From assembly GCF_035594125.1 (NCBI RefSeq), contig NC_087181.1, positions 8,813,817 to 8,877,816 of the forward strand: a DNA stretch of 64,000 bases, in the 5' to 3' direction. Made by a program: the position numbers and the translations under genes. The notes beneath the pieces were generated by a model. The model saw nothing but the letters and a program-made list of their open reading frames with translations. It searched no databases and was not told the origin of the DNA. This document shows positions 44,744 through 59,515 of the stretch, in pieces; positions within the stretch are counted from its first letter, which is position 1; every line of letters starts with the position of its first letter. The DNA is from Scylla paramamosain (lineage: Eukaryota > Arthropoda > Malacostraca > Decapoda > Portunidae).

Positions 44744-45849
44744 AACATTAAATAACAGGCGAGGACGTAACCATTGAGCTAACCGCCATTACCATCACTA
44801 ATACTTTCATCACCACTGCCATCACCGCCACCATCATCACTTCAAGAAGAGAATTCATCCCTTATGTGATGTCAGTGACATACGTAATGAAATTAATTAT
44901 TCGTTTAAATCTTCTTTCTTTAATAATAACAAAAAGAAATGTTATGAATGTTATTGCTCAACGTTATTGTTATAAGGATGCGAGACTTATTTGACTGTAA
45001 AAACTATTGCACCGTGTTAAATTTAGCTAGATTTGTTAGGGAAATTGTAACTTACTTTAAAAAAAATATTGATATGATTAACTTGTAACGTTGGCTTTTA
45101 AGCGCTGCCTGCACTTCAAGACAATATGTGTTGTACTCCCACACCCTGCTTGGGGTTGCCTGAGTCCAATGAACCTTTAAACTTTCAAACCACCACCACC
45201 ACCACCACCACCAAAATCATCATCACCGTCAGTACCACAACCATCATCACCACAACCATCACCACAACCATCACCACAACGTCCATCATCCCTACTACCA
45301 CTAATCCCATCGCAGTATCACATCACCTACGCATCACCAGCATTATCAGTAATGATATCGATAGTGATGTTGGTATTGGAGATTATTCATCACAAATACC
45401 ACTATAACTATCGCCACCGATATTATCATCACCATCTACACCACCTCCATTAACATCATCACTCCCATCAGACATCACTTTCACCAGAATCACCACCACC
45501 GCCATTAATACCACCACAGCCACCAGCACCATCATCATCACCACTACCACCACCACCAACACCACCATCATCCCTACAACCTCCACTAGGTTGTAGGGAG
45601 CTCCAGAAACAAAAGAGATCAGAAAGGCAGGGAACAGCGGGGGCAAGGTGGCTGAGGACATGACATAAAGGCGGGGGAAGGAAGGAAAGGACAAAGGACG
45701 AAGTGCAGGGAGTGGCAACATTAATCAGAGAGACGTAGGGTGTGTTCAGGGTGCGAGGGGTACTGGCGAGGGTGTGAAATACAGGTCTAGCCTGAAGGCC
45801 GCCCTCCTTGACTGCCTTGAAAGGTGTTGCAGTTCTTATGATACGGAAA
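44744..45849. repeat. Spacer with CCA/CAT trinucleotide repeats
   Basis: An AT-rich stretch (44860-45110) precedes about 400 bp (45188-45585) of imperfect CCA, CAT and ACC units. The frames at 45126-45721 are low-complexity products of these repeats. Confidence 0.8.
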
Positions 45850-46010
45850 CAAAACTGTGATCGGATGAATGTTGTGGAGAAAATAGTTTGACATAATGAT
45901 ATAATGTGCTGAGGAATTGAGAAAAGGTTGTGATTGTTGGCCGCATCTCCTAGTTGCTCAAATGCTGCACTAATTGTTGTAGGTCAAGAAGAATAGCTGT
46001 TGGATGTGGA
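45850..46010 (-). mobile_element. LINE-A relic, endonuclease fragment
   Basis: Diverged match to 19800-20000: TGTGATCGGATGAATGTTGT, GGCCGCATCTCCTAG and CTGCACTAATTGTTGTAGGT follow the order of the GTGATCGGAGGAGCCC, GGCGTATCTCCAAG and TTGCACCAATTGCTCTAGGT landmarks. An ancient scrap. Confidence 0.55.
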
Positions 46011-46096
46011 GGATAAAAGCAATTCTGTATCAGCTGATCGGCTACACCCGACCTAATGCAGATCCTCACCTGGGAGTAGTGTAAGGCGTGAATGAA

Positions 46097-46204
<108 letters not shown>

Positions 46205-47397
46205 ATCGACAATATGAGTAGGATCAGGAGTATATGTTGTTTATTGGGAAGGAAAGAGAGGCAAGGCAAAGAGGAAGAAAAAGGAAGAAAAAGGTGAAGA
46301 ATAATAAGTGAAGTGAATAAGAAAGGAGGGAGGCAAAGAACGAATTATGCGAAATAAATTATAAAAAAAAAAATTTGAGTTTGAATAACGAATAAAGAGA
46401 GAAAGAAAAAAATAACATGCATAGACTGGACTGATGACGGAGGAACAGACAGAGGCTGAGAGGGAGGAAAGAAAACCGGCAAGGAAATAATGAAGAGGAA
46501 GGGCGAGAGGCATAGACACCTTCATTATATTCCGCCCACTGCAGCATCTTACTGGCAGCCTTTCCTCCCACTCCTCTTTTTATTCCCTTCTCCTTTTACT
46601 TGCCATTGTTCAATGAGTTTAGGTTTTAATAGATATACTCCATCACTAAAGATAAAACACCCTCCCATCTTTTTTATTTTTTTTTATATATATAATTAAG
46701 TAGAGGCAGGCCTCTTATAGGCAATGCACCAGATGCATGTGCTGGGAAATACTCAGTCGTTCCCAATAGAATTATAATTGTAGCACGGTCTCTGTATATT
46801 AGGAGAACGGTTCACTCAATGCTAAACTTTTGTTCTCCAAGCAATGGTGGCGCCTCCAGTGGCCAGAGGGAGACATTACTCTTGTTCGCGGGAATTTACA
46901 ATTACTTGCACCGTTTGAGTGCTGATTCTTTTTTAGTTATCTTGCCCACCAACAGTACTATATAGGATTTGGTTCCAGAAATAATAGATTTATGCATTAA
47001 GTTTAAGTTTAATAGAATGAGTGTAATATTTATTTATCGGTATTCCCATCAAGCTGTAGGTACAATCACCCAAAAAAAGATGGTGACAGTCTCTTGGCAG
47101 CCGAATGTCCTGGAAGAACTCGTTCTCCACTAAGGATTTCCTTATTAGCAGCACAAAAGCCTCGACGCAAAGAAAGGGTGGCGTGGGGAAGAATTAAACA
47201 GGAGAGGGTAGGGGAAACAGAGTAGGTCGCAGGTGTGTGTGTGTGTGCTTCATGAATTGAAGGTATGAAAAAAGAATAATGCTCATGATGATGATTATTA
47301 TCATTCTAGTATCTGTCATCTCAGTAATTATTATGATACTAATAAGAGTAACAGTAACACCCAAATTGGAAACAAGCTGAACAAAATTTCACTCTTG

Positions 47398-47398
<1 letters not shown>

Positions 47399-47475
<77 letters not shown>
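47399..47475. repeat. (CT)n microsatellite
   Basis: About 38 pure CT units. Confidence 0.98.
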
Positions 47476-47477
<2 letters not shown>

Positions 47478-47598
47478 GAGATGTGCATGTAGAATGGAAA
47501 GATAGAATGAGAAGCAATAAAAGGAATGAGAAAGAGGAGCACGTAGAGATAAGTGATGATGTCACATACTACTACTGTATAATTATAATTTCTATCTT

Positions 47599-47607
47599 AC
47601 ACACACA

Positions 47608-47691
<84 letters not shown>

Positions 47692-47692
47692 G

Positions 47693-47725
<33 letters not shown>

Positions 47726-47729
47726 CACA
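47599..47729. repeat. (CA)n microsatellite
   Basis: About 60 CA units with a few CG and CAC interruptions. Confidence 0.97.
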
Positions 47730-48032
47730 CTGTTGCTAAGATGGTAAATTATGAGACGTGTGAAAAAAAAAAAAATTAATTAATAAAACACGCCCTCAGC
47801 CTCCTCTGGTCCTCTTACCCTTTCTCCCCGGCAGAATGTTTCTTCTTGCTGATAAGTAAATCCCGTGTGAAGAACGAGTGAATGCTTTGAAGACATTCGG
47901 CCACCAAGAGACGGCCACCGTCTTTTTTTGGATGATCTGATTTGATTTCTATATCAATATTCGCCGTGAATTACGAATTAAGCAATCTGAGGGTCTCTCT
48001 GCTGAGTCCTTCTCGTGCTGTAGAATGGACAG

Positions 48033-49143
48033 GTGTTCTATGACCATTCTATTGCTGCTGTGGTAGACGGTCACTGCTCTTCTCCTAAATCTATCAACAG
48101 TGGTGTTCCTCAGGGTTCTGTCCTGTCACCCACTCTCTTCTTATTATTCATTAATGATCTTCTAAACCAAACTTCTTGTCCTATCAGCTCCTACGCTGAT
48201 GATACCACCCTGCACTTTTCCACGTCTTTTCATAGACGTCCAACCCTTCAGGAGGTAAACATTTCACGCAGGGAAGCCACAGAACGCTTGACTTCTGATC
48301 TTTCTAAAATTTCTGATTGGGGCAGATCAAAGTTGGTATTGTTCAATGCCTCAAAAACTCAATTCCTCCATCTATCAACTCGACACAACCTTCCAGACAA
48401 CTATCCCCTCTTCTTCAGTGACACTCAACTGTCCCCCTCTTCTACACTGAACATCCTCGGTCTGTCCTTTACTTATAATCTGAACTGGAAATTTCACATC
48501 TCATCTGTAGCTAAAACAGCTTCTATGAAGTTAGGTGTTCTGAGACGTCTCCGCCAGTTTTTCTCACCCCCCCCCAGCTGCTAACTCTGTACAAGGGCCT
48601 TATCCGTCCATGTATGGAGTATGCTTCACATGTCTGGGGAGGTTCCACTCACACTGCTCTTCTAGACAGGGTGGAATCAAAAGCTTTTCGTCCCATCAAC
48701 TCCTCTCCTCTAACTGACTGTCTTCAGCCTCTCTCTCACCGCCGCCATGTTGCATCTCTAGCTGTCTCCTACCGCTATTTTCATGCTAACTGCTCTTCTG
48801 ATCTTGCTAACTGCATGCCTCTCCTCCTCCCGCGGCCTCGCTGCACAAGACTTTCTTCTTTCTCTCACCCCTATTCTGTCCACCTTTCTAACGCAAGAGT
48901 TAACCAGTATTCTCAATCATCCATCCCTTTCTCTGGTAAACTCTGGAACTCCTTACCTACTTCTGTATTTCCACCTTCCTATGACTTGAATTCCTTTAAG
49001 AGGGAGGTTTCAAGACACTTATTTATCAATTTTTGACTACTGCTTTGACCCTTTTATGGGACTGGCATTTCAGTGGCATTTTTTTTTATTGGATTTTTGT
49101 TGCCCTTGGCCAGTGTCCTTCCTACATAAAAAAAAAAAAAAAA
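48033..49143 (+). mobile_element. LINE-A, 5'-truncated copy
   Basis: Open frames of 183 and 140 codons cover the second half of RT (SIAAVVDGHCSS, SGVPQGSVLSPTLFLLFIND, SSYADDTTLHF) and the C-terminal region ([52 protein letters not shown]). Only one frame break separates them, in the C-run at 48568-48577. The 3' UTR and A-tail (49128-49143) are complete. RT motif A is missing because of 5' truncation. A young insertion. Confidence 0.92.
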
Positions 49144-50660
49144 GTGATGGTGGTGGTGCAGCCCGTGTGCCAGTCACTACGCAACACAAGGGAGTGTTCC
49201 CACAGGCGGCTCCAGACCCAAGGAATTCCCACTATTCTAAAGTTTTCTAATCTCACCCATTATTATTTTCATGCCATGACTGATATTCCCACAGGTCTAC
49301 AGTACTTAATTTTATTTTATTATCATTGTAAATTTGAATGTTGCTATTAAAATCGACAGCAGTAATATTTATCGAATTTTTGATGTGGCATGAACACAGG
49401 TAGGGAAACAATGTGTTCAAATATATATGTCGTAACGCTTAACTTACCTCTCATTATCGTTACTTTTAGAGCTGCAGTCCCTTTACTCACCAGGTACTGT
49501 TACTACACTTTCAATACAACTTCCAGATTACCGAGTGGTTAGGCCATGGCTTTTAAGTGGGGTATGCCATAAACGCAGTTCAGAAAAAGGTATATTTATT
49601 TATCAACCAGTAATTTCTCATTTCAAATACACATGCAGATAATATTAAGCAATAATTTTACATCGTAACACAAGTTCAACAAAAATTCAAGTAACTTCTT
49701 ACTGATAAATTATCAAGTCTGTTAACTCATTACAAGCATTAGTGCACTTTATCAGTGAAATCAGGTCGCTCAGTAACGCTTCACTTTTCATCAAACACAT
49801 GAATGTACATATGACATAGTTACATATTGAAAATAATCAAACACAACATGCAAAATCAGAGAATAAAATATTTGGTCACTGCATGTGAAGGTCCACAGAA
49901 AATATCGTCACACATCACAACACATGAAACACATAAAATATATAAAATACCACAGTATACTGAACACATTTAAAGTCGAAACACTTAAGACACATGAGAA
50001 AAAAATTTCTAAGTATTATGGCCAGGGTGAAGCAGAGAACGACTGACAGCCTAATGGTAGAGCTGAATGCGTTGTACCTTCTCAAAAATATGAGACCACC
50101 TATAATGTGGCCTACTGAGGTCTGTGAATCGCTCCATGGTTCCTCCTTACATTCGCTTCCATCTACAGCGGCGGCGGATTACATACACTGCTACATACAT
50201 TACTGTCCTTAAGGTCTAAAATCAGACTTCTATCTTCCTTCAGTACTCACGATCACCAGAATATTCGCTCTACTTTTCGTCACCAAGGGCTTAAGATTCA
50301 CATTACCCTTAGGCACACTGGATACTCACTTCTACACGCCGGTACTTAAGTTTCTTATGTCCGTCTAGCGTGCGCAACTCTGGGGCACTAGAGGTGGGGC
50401 AGTGTTTATGTTTGGCGGGCGTAAGATTAATCGCGTGCTGTTCCAGTTCATTAACAAGCTTTTAGTCCGTCTTAGCTGTTCCTATTCCTCTGCTACGTCA
50501 TCTACGCCCATTCCTGCACCTGCACCTGCACCTTTGTCATGCTCACGAACAAGGCGGGTATTGTCCTGCGGAATGCAAGAACTGGGTCGTTACGGGCAGC
50601 GTCATGAGAGGCAACGCCAGGTGCGGCGTTATGGCTACGACATATCTTGTTTACTCTTAG
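49144..50660. other. AT-rich DNA with a tRNA-like fragment
   Basis: Mostly AT-rich sequence without genes. At 49526-49590 the text ATTACCGAGTGGTTAGGCCA, then CTTTTAAGT and GCAGTTCAGAA resembles the A box, anticodon loop and B box of a degenerate tRNA-Leu-type sequence; probably a SINE head or tRNA pseudogene. The frames at 49994-50212 and 50402-50746 show no motif. Confidence 0.45.
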
Positions 50661-50806
50661 CTGTGTTGGGGTTCCCATGGACCAGTGGATGGAGTGACAG
50701 TCTAAAGAACATTGAGTGTTGGACACAACCGTTCAAATCCCACTAGGTACATTAATAATAATAATAATAAATAAATAAATAAATAAACAAATAAATAAAT
50801 AAAGTA
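50660..50806 (+). mobile_element. tRNA-derived SINE with (TAA/TAAA)n tail
   Basis: A-box-like TGGACCAGTGGATGG (50678-50692) and B box CGTTCAAATCCCA (50730-50742) are spaced as in a tRNA. A tail of TAA then TAAA units (50751-50806) follows within ten bases of the B box. tRNA head plus simple-repeat tail is the SINE layout. The body is nearly absent, so this may be a minimal or truncated member. Confidence 0.65.
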
Positions 50807-51189
50807 TGACCTGGTAGAAAACTGTTTACATTATAAAACATTTCTTATTTAATATGATATATTAGCATAAACATAAGATCCGGAAATAGGCCATGCAAAT
50901 AATGTGTTGGGTCCTCGTGGCCCATTGTGTAGAGTGATGAACTTAGAGATTCGCTTGAGGGAAGCATGGGCACTTGGAACTTGCAAAAAACTTACAAGAC
51001 CATCCACACCATTACCATGTGTGACTACAAAACACACAATATGGTGATGGAGCTGCCCCGGAGAGCTGCCCTCCCCACCCTTTGTCCAACCTTAGTAGCT
51101 ACAGGGACCACAAAACTCAAGCAGATTAAGGATAGGCTATGATAGGTTAGCATAGGATACGATAGAAAACGGTCAGTTTGATAGTCCAT
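50807..51189. other. No gene recognised
   Basis: Contains a second, poorer tRNA-like head (GTGGCCCATTGTGTAGAGTG near 50917) without a B box. Confidence 0.4.
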
Positions 51190-51870
51190 CTAGTGGCCAG
51201 GGTCAAGTGAAGGAAGAGGAAGAAGCAACAGCACCCCCAGCAACAGCAGAAGAAAAGAAAGCAACGTTACCAGCAGCAGTAGCAGAGGAAGAAGTAGCAG
51301 CACTACCATCAGCAACAAAAGAAGAAGCAGGACCATCACCACCATCAGCAACCGAGGAAGACGAAGCACCACTCCACCACTAGAGGAAGAAGAAGCACCA
51401 CCACCACCACCACCACCACCACCAGGAGAGGAAGAAGGACGATCAATATCACCAGCATAGGAAGAAGGAAGCTCCTCCACCAGCAGCAGTAACAGCAGAG
51501 GAAGAAGAAACATCACCACTATCAAAGGAAAGGAAGCAAAAGAAGAAGAAGAAGAAGCACCACCACCACCGCCACCACCATCAGTAGAAGAAGAAGGAAC
51601 ACCACCCCCATTAACAGCAGAGGAAGAAGAAGCAACACTACCACCACCAACAGAGAAAGAAAAAGGACCACCACCAGCAGAAGAAGGACGACCAACCTCT
51701 CTCACCAGAGGAAAAAGTACCACCACCACCAGAGGAAGAAGAAGCACTACCATCACCAAAAGAAGAAGGAAACCCCCACCACTAATTGCCGCAGAGGAAG
51801 ACGAAACACCAGCAACAGCAGCAAAGGAAGAAGAAGCACCATCACCACCGGCACCAGACGAAGAGGAAAG
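51190..51870. repeat. GAA/CCA trinucleotide minisatellite
   Basis: Imperfect repeats built from GAAGAAGAAGCA followed by CCACCACCA or CAGCAGCA, recurring every 40-60 bp over 680 bp. The minus strand is open for 260 codons and the plus strand reads EEEEATAPPATAEEKKATLP before a stop at 51384. Because the array is almost free of stop codons in several frames, the long frame is not evidence for a gene. Confidence 0.8.
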
Positions 51871-52197
51871 ATGTGTAGTGACCCATGTACATACCCAACG
51901 TTTTCTCTCATATCTGACGTTTTCTCTCACTTCATTTTCAGGCCAAAATGAAGCCAAGTAAATTTTTCTCATTGTTTATAAATTATTTATCTGTATTTTT
52001 TTTTTATCTACGAGATAATGTTTGTTTTTGTATAAACTCATTATAATATGTTATATCATCATAAGAACATAAGAACAAGAATTTTTCGTTGTATCTATGT
52101 CTGACATATGTACATACATAAATAATTCATATTTTTGCATATTTTTATGTGTTGAATGCCTTTCTTGCACTAACTTGCTTACATGCAAATGTGCAGT
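51871..52197. other. No gene recognised
   Basis: AT-rich spacer. Confidence 0.4.
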
Positions 52198-53324
<1,127 letters not shown>

Positions 53325-53325
53325 G

Positions 53326-54695
53326 AAAAGTGTACAGTAAAGACTCTGGAACAATTACGAAATATATCTAACGCATGCCTATCAATCGGTTATTTTCCTA
53401 AATGTTTTAAAGAAGCAATTGTTAAATTTATTCCATAAAAAGACAAAACTCCCACAAATCCCATAAACTATCGTCCAATATCATTACTTGAGGTACCTGG
53501 AAAAATTTTTGAGTGAGTAATTCAGTCAAGATTAAATAACTTTTTAGTAGAAAACAATACTTTAAAAGAAAGACAGCACGGTTTCCGGACTTATAAAGGA
53601 ACTCATACCACTATTACTACCACATATGAAACAATTGCGAACGCTTTGGCAGAAAAGAAACAGGTCTACATGGTACTACGTGATGTGGCCAAAGCTTTTG
53701 ATAAAGTATGGCATAATGGCCTTAAATATAAGATCCTAAGACTGAGATTACCAGAAATACTTGAAAAAAAAAATTATGTAATTTTCTAGAACATCGAACA
53801 GCAAAAATAAACATAAGCAACAAATTCAGTGAAGAAATAAATCTTTTAAGTGGTGTTCCACAAGGGAGCGTATTGTCTCCCACTTTATATACTCTGTTTA
53901 CCAACGATCTTTCCCCACCAACTGCTGGTTGCCTTGACACTATGTATGCGGATGATGTAATACAGATAATTACTTCTCCAAGTAAGTCTAAGATTATGAT
54001 GAAAGCGAAAGTGGAACGTGAGATCGAGAGAATAAGTAAATTTGAAAGGACTTGGAAAATAAAGACTAGTGAAGAAAAATTCAAAATAATACCTATTGCA
54101 CAACTTAAAACAAATAACATCAAAGTAAATGGAAGAGAAATTGAGAAGTAAAAAGGGGAAACTTCTTGGTTTAAATATAACGACACATGGATATGTCAAT
54201 CATATCATAAATACAATAAATAAGGGTAAAGGAGTTCTTTTTTTCAATTAAGAAGATTTAGCAGTTTAACTCTTAAAACAAAGACAATGTTGGTAAAAAC
54301 CTTATTAATTCCAGTAATTACATATCCATCAATACCGCTATGCATGGCCTCCAAGTCTCAAAAAAGGAAAATGCAAATAATACTTAATAAAGCATTAAGA
54401 TTCATTCATTGCAATGAACAAGAGCAACTAAATACTGCTGAATTACATATTAAATATGGCATTACTCCTCTAAATATAATCAACTACCAGAGGGTACTAA
54501 ATACTTGGGAAACTATAAAAATAAGTGAGAATGAACAGTACAATACTTTAATAACTCCACATAACCATACACACTCCTGGTTTCCTAAATGTAGTAAGAT
54601 CATTACAATGGAACCACCTGAAGCGCTTATAACTTTAAAAGAATTCTATAACAAACGCAAAATGAAAATTATAATGGAAAAGAAACTATAAAATG
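53326..54695 (+). pseudogene. LINE-J (Jockey-like) RT and C-terminal region
   Basis: Second LINE family. In several frames: NYRPISLLEVPGKIFE-like text near 53465, QHGFRTYKGTHTTIT, VLRDVAKAFDKVWHNGLKYK (motif A), LSGVPQGSVLSPTLYTLFTN and CLDTMYADDVIQIITSPSKS (motif C, TATGCGGATGAT at 53945-53956). Then KVEREIERISKFERTWKI and a 134-codon frame (54287-54691) with LIPVITYPSIPLCMASKSQK and RFIHCNEQEQLNT. RT catalytic residues are present but stops and frameshifts (53438, 53515, 53770, 54150, 54242) prevent a full product. 5'-truncated at the AT array. Confidence 0.88.
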
Positions 54696-55060
54696 GAGCA
54701 AGAAAATAATTCGAAGAATCGTAACAAACACAATAACACACACGTGTTTCCTAAGATAGGTACACACTTAGCAGGGAAACACTTTAGGCAAAATCACCTT
54801 GACAAAATTAATGTTTTTCTCTAGTATCCACAGATTGTCTATGCAGTGGACGAACGACGAGGACGGCCCGGACCAGCGAGGACGACGAAGTTCAACATCA
54901 TCATAAATGTAAAAAATTAATAATCAGTACAATATAAATGTAATTAGAGTGACATTAGGGGCTGCAGCACTACTCAGTCTATTTGTTAGGGAAAGTTGTG
55001 TTCCTTCTAGAGGTTGCTGTCCTACGAAATTGCACACTGGGAAAAAAAAAAAAAAAAGCA

Positions 55061-55132
<72 letters not shown>

Positions 55133-55365
55133 CGCGCACTAGGACAGAGTCACTTCCCTCAGAAGTTTGTGTCATAGGGAAAGTTGTGTTTCTGGTAGTG
55201 CATTTGTGGCTCCTGTATCACTTTGTTTGCTTTTGTCACTTTGTTACTTTTACTGTAAACCAAAAATAAGATTTGTTTTTGTTGTATCTGGAGTGTCAAC
55301 CAGACATATATAAAATCATAATGTAAATATAGATAAAAAAAAAAAATCTATAAATAAAAACAGTA
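54696..55365. repeat. Spacer with (CT)n-(CG)n array
   Basis: The frame MEQENNSKNRNKHNNTH at 54694 could be LINE-J ORF text but stops soon. An A-run at 55043 is followed by CT (55064-55116) and CG (55117-55138). GGGAAAGTTGTGTT occurs on both sides of this array (54991 and 55179). Confidence 0.6.
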
Positions 55366-56268
<903 letters not shown>

Positions 56269-57970
56269 GATTCTGGGCTTGTTCCTCCCTCTCCTCCACC
56301 CTCTGACTACTTTATGCCACCTATTAAAAGTCTTCGCAATGATGTTTTCCATGCCCTCGCTGGCCTAGACCCTCGGAAGGCTTATGGACCTGATGGGGTC
56401 CCTCCTATTGTTCTCCGAAACTGTGCCTCCGTGCTTGCACCTTGCCTAGTCAAACTCTTTCAGCTCTGTCTGTCAACATCTACCTTTCCTTCTTGCTGGA
56501 AGTTTGCCTACATTCAACCTGTTCCTAAAAAGGGTGACCGTTCTAATCCCTCAAACTACCGTCCTATTGCTTTAATTTCCTGCCTATCTAAAGTTTTTGA
56601 ATCTATCCTCAACAGGAAGACTCTTAAACACTTCACAACCTTCTATCTGATCGCCAGTATGGGTTCTGTCAAAGCCGCTCTACTGGTGATCTTCTGGCTT
56701 TCCTTACTGAGTCTTGGTCATCCTCTTTTAGAGATTTTGGTGAAACTTTTGCTGTTGCCTTGGACATATCAAAAGCTTTTGATAGAGTCTGGCACAAAGC
56801 TTTGATTTCCAAACTACACTCCTACGGTTTCTATCCTTCTCTCTGTAACTTCATCTCAAGTTTCCTTTCTGACCGTTCTATTGCTGCTGTGGTAGACGGT
56901 CATTGTTCTTCTAAATCTATTAACAGTGGTGTTCCTCAGGGTTCTGTCCTGTCACCCTCTCTCTTCTTATTATTCATTAATGATCTTCTAAACCAAACTT
57001 CTTGTCCTATCCACTCCTACGCTGATGATACCACCCTGCACTTTTCCACGTCTTTTCATAGACGTCCAACCCTTCAGGAGGTAAACATATCACGCAGGGA
57101 AGCCACAGAACACCTAACTTCTGATCTTTCTAAAATTTCTGATTGGGGCAGAGCAAACTTGGTATTGTTCAATGCCTCAAAAACTCAATTCCTCCATCTA
57201 TCAACTCGTCACAACCTTCCAGACAACTATTCCCTCTTCTTCAATGACACTGAACTGTCCCCCTCTTCTACACTGAATATCCTCGGTCTGACCTTTACTT
57301 ATAATCTGAACTGGAAACTTCACATCTCATCTCTAGCTAAAACAGCTTCTATGAAGTTAGGTGTTCTGAGACGTCTCCGCCAGTTTTTCTCCCCCCTCCC
57401 CCCCAGCTGCTAACTCTGTACAAGGGCCTTATCCGTCCATGTATGGAGTATGCTTCACATGTCTGGGGGTGTTCCACTCATACTGCTCTTCTAGACAGGG
57501 TGGAATCAAAAGCTTTTCGTCTCATCAACTCCTCTCCTCTAACTGACTGTCTTCAGCCTCTCTCTCACCGCCGCAATGTTGCATATCTAGCTGTCTTCTA
57601 CCGCTATTTTCATGCTAAATGCTCTTCTGATCTTGCTAACTGCATGCCTCCCCTCCTTCCGCGGCCTCGCTGCACAAGACTTTCTTCTTTCTCTCACCAC
57701 TATTCCGTCCACCTCTCTAACGCAAGAGTTAACCAGTATTCTCAATCATTCATCCCTTTCTCTGGTAAACTCTGGAAGTCCCTGCCTGTTTCTGTATTTC
57801 CACCTTCCTATGACTTGAATTCCTTCAAGAGGGAGGTTTCAAGACACTTATCCATCAATTTTTGACCACTGCTTTGACCCTTTTATGGGACTGGCATTTC
57901 AGTGGGCATTTTTTTTTATTAGATTTGTGTTGCCCTTGGGCAGTGTCCTTCCTACATAAAAAAAAAAAAA
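56269..57970 (+). mobile_element. LINE-A, RT-containing young copy
   Basis: Open frames of 163, 217 and 140 codons give almost the whole RT and C-terminal region: AYGPDGVPPIVLRNCASVLA, QPVPKKGDRSNPSNYRPIAL, DISKAFDRVWH, NSGVPQGSVLSPSLFLLFIN, HSYADDTTLHF, YASHVWGCSTHTALLDRVES. Frame breaks are few: a 4-bp loss near 56630 (HLSLHNLLSDRQYGF region) and a C-run at 57392-57405. The tail is CCTTCCTACAT plus 13 A (57958-57970). LINE-J coding text begins 13 bp after the tail, so it lies at the upstream edge of a LINE-J ORF2. Confidence 0.92.
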
Positions 57971-57983
57971 GGAGGGACTCAAA

Positions 57984-58836
57984 ATGAATATCACAATTAA
58001 GATTATACAACATAACGTGTTAAACTGGAACACTGACAAAACCTCGCTAATATTATATTACAACCAAGAAAATACATATATTATTCTATTAAACAGCCAT
58101 GGACTAAAATCGGAAGACTCCCTTTTAAGATACCCGGATATAGAGTCTACAAAGTAAACCGCTCAAACAGTTTGAGTGATGGCTCCGCCATCGCTATCAA
58201 ACATGGCATATTTCACAAATTATTTGATGGTTTTATTACTGATGTATTAGCTATCCAAGTAGACCATTAATAATCGCTACTACATACCTTCCACCAAGAC
58301 GTCCATACCTACACTTTCCTGATTTCTATAGACTGGTTAACAATAATATACCAACTTCTATACTTGGGGACCTCAATGGAAATCACAGATCTTTTGGCAA
58401 CAATAGCGACAATACAGTTGGAAGCAGTCTCATGCAAATGATCAATCTAGGAATACTTATACACTTGAGGCCACATTTCCCAACATTTATAAGACATGGA
58501 TCTGCAACTAACCCAGATAAAGTCTTGGTTAATAAACACAACTATTTCAATACTCAGTGTGAACCTGGCAGCATTACAGCGTCTGACCATATTCCGATAA
58601 TATTTAGAATTTCAACAGCACCATTTCTAGTTCCTCAAGCACCAACATACAAACTACATAAAGCTGACTGGACTCACTTTCAACAAATACTAGATAACAA
58701 CATTATTGTTAAGGAACCAAATTATTGCACACCAGAGCAAATAGAAGAATTATCTAAATGGACATTTACTATAAAGGAAGGTATGAATAAAGCTGTACCT
58801 AAAAAGACGATCTTACCAACTCGCCATCACACCTGA
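57984..58836 (+). pseudogene. LINE-J ORF2, endonuclease domain
   Basis: ATG at 57984 reads MNITIKIIQHNVLNWNTDKT and IILLNSHGLKSED (Asn and Glu blocks of APE endonucleases). After a frameshift near 58127 follow SLSDGSAIAIKHGIFHKLFD, TTYLPPRRPYLHFPDFYRL-like text, LGDLNGNHRSFG (Asp and Asn) and ITASDHIPIIFRISTAPFLV (SDH) in the 134-codon frame 58432-58836. All four catalytic blocks are present at the residue level but in different frames. The endonuclease would nick target DNA for priming. Confidence 0.88.
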
Positions 58837-59515
58837 AATTAAAGAAATAGAGATTAATTATAATAGCCTAAAAAATAATGGAAATATTAATGGGTGGACT
58901 CTAAATAATTACAACACCTACCTAATATCAAGAAGAACCTTAAGGGAAAAAATGTATAGATAATCATAATTTAAACTGGGAAAAACAAATAAATTCTCTC
59001 ATAAATCAAAGTAAAGACTCCAAAACCTTCTGGAGTAAAATAAAACTTCTTAAGGGGAAGAATGTAATCCAATGTAATTACATGAAAGACATAGAAGGCA
59101 ATAAGTACTACTCCAATAAAGAAAAAGTTATTTAATGGAAAAGATGTGGAGGGATGTTTTTACAATAACAGATGAAGAGGAAAATTCATTTGATAGGGTC
59201 CACTCTGAACATATTAACTCTTACATAAATATAAATGATATAAGAATAAAGCCTTACAACTTTGCGATTTTAAATAGATTAATAAATGAAAATTTTTATA
59301 CAAGAAAAATTACTGTGGAATATGTTAAAAAGTACATTCAGAAATTGAGAAATAAGGCACCAGGTGAATCTAAAATAAATAAGATAATATTAAAAAAAAT
59401 GCACTAATAAAACTTTACAGCAACTAACTAATACTTATAATGCATATTACTCTGCAGGGTATTTTCCATCCAGTTTTAAACAAGCTATAAGCCTAATAAG
59501 TCCCCTATTGATCCT
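58837..59515 (+). pseudogene. LINE-J ORF2, linker region
   Basis: Between the endonuclease and RT. Readable pieces are EINYNSLKNNGNINGWTLNN, TFWSKIKLLKGKNVIQCNYM (about 59025), and the 90-codon frame 59135-59407 with WRDVFTITDEEENSFDRVHS and KAPGESKINKIILKKMH, equivalent to the KAPGxDxI text just before RT. Small indels separate the pieces. Confidence 0.8.

Noticed and set aside
49526..49590. A functional tRNA-Leu gene
   Set aside because: Acceptor stem and T-arm cannot be closed and the B box is degenerate; more likely a SINE head or pseudogene.
50402..50746. 114-codon plus-strand frame
   Set aside because: Its C-terminal part overlaps the SINE head and its N-terminal part includes a CACCTG tandem repeat; no domain seen.
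51190..51972. 260-codon minus-strand frame
   Set aside because: Ser/Leu/Val-only low-complexity reading of a GAA/CCA minisatellite with no domain.
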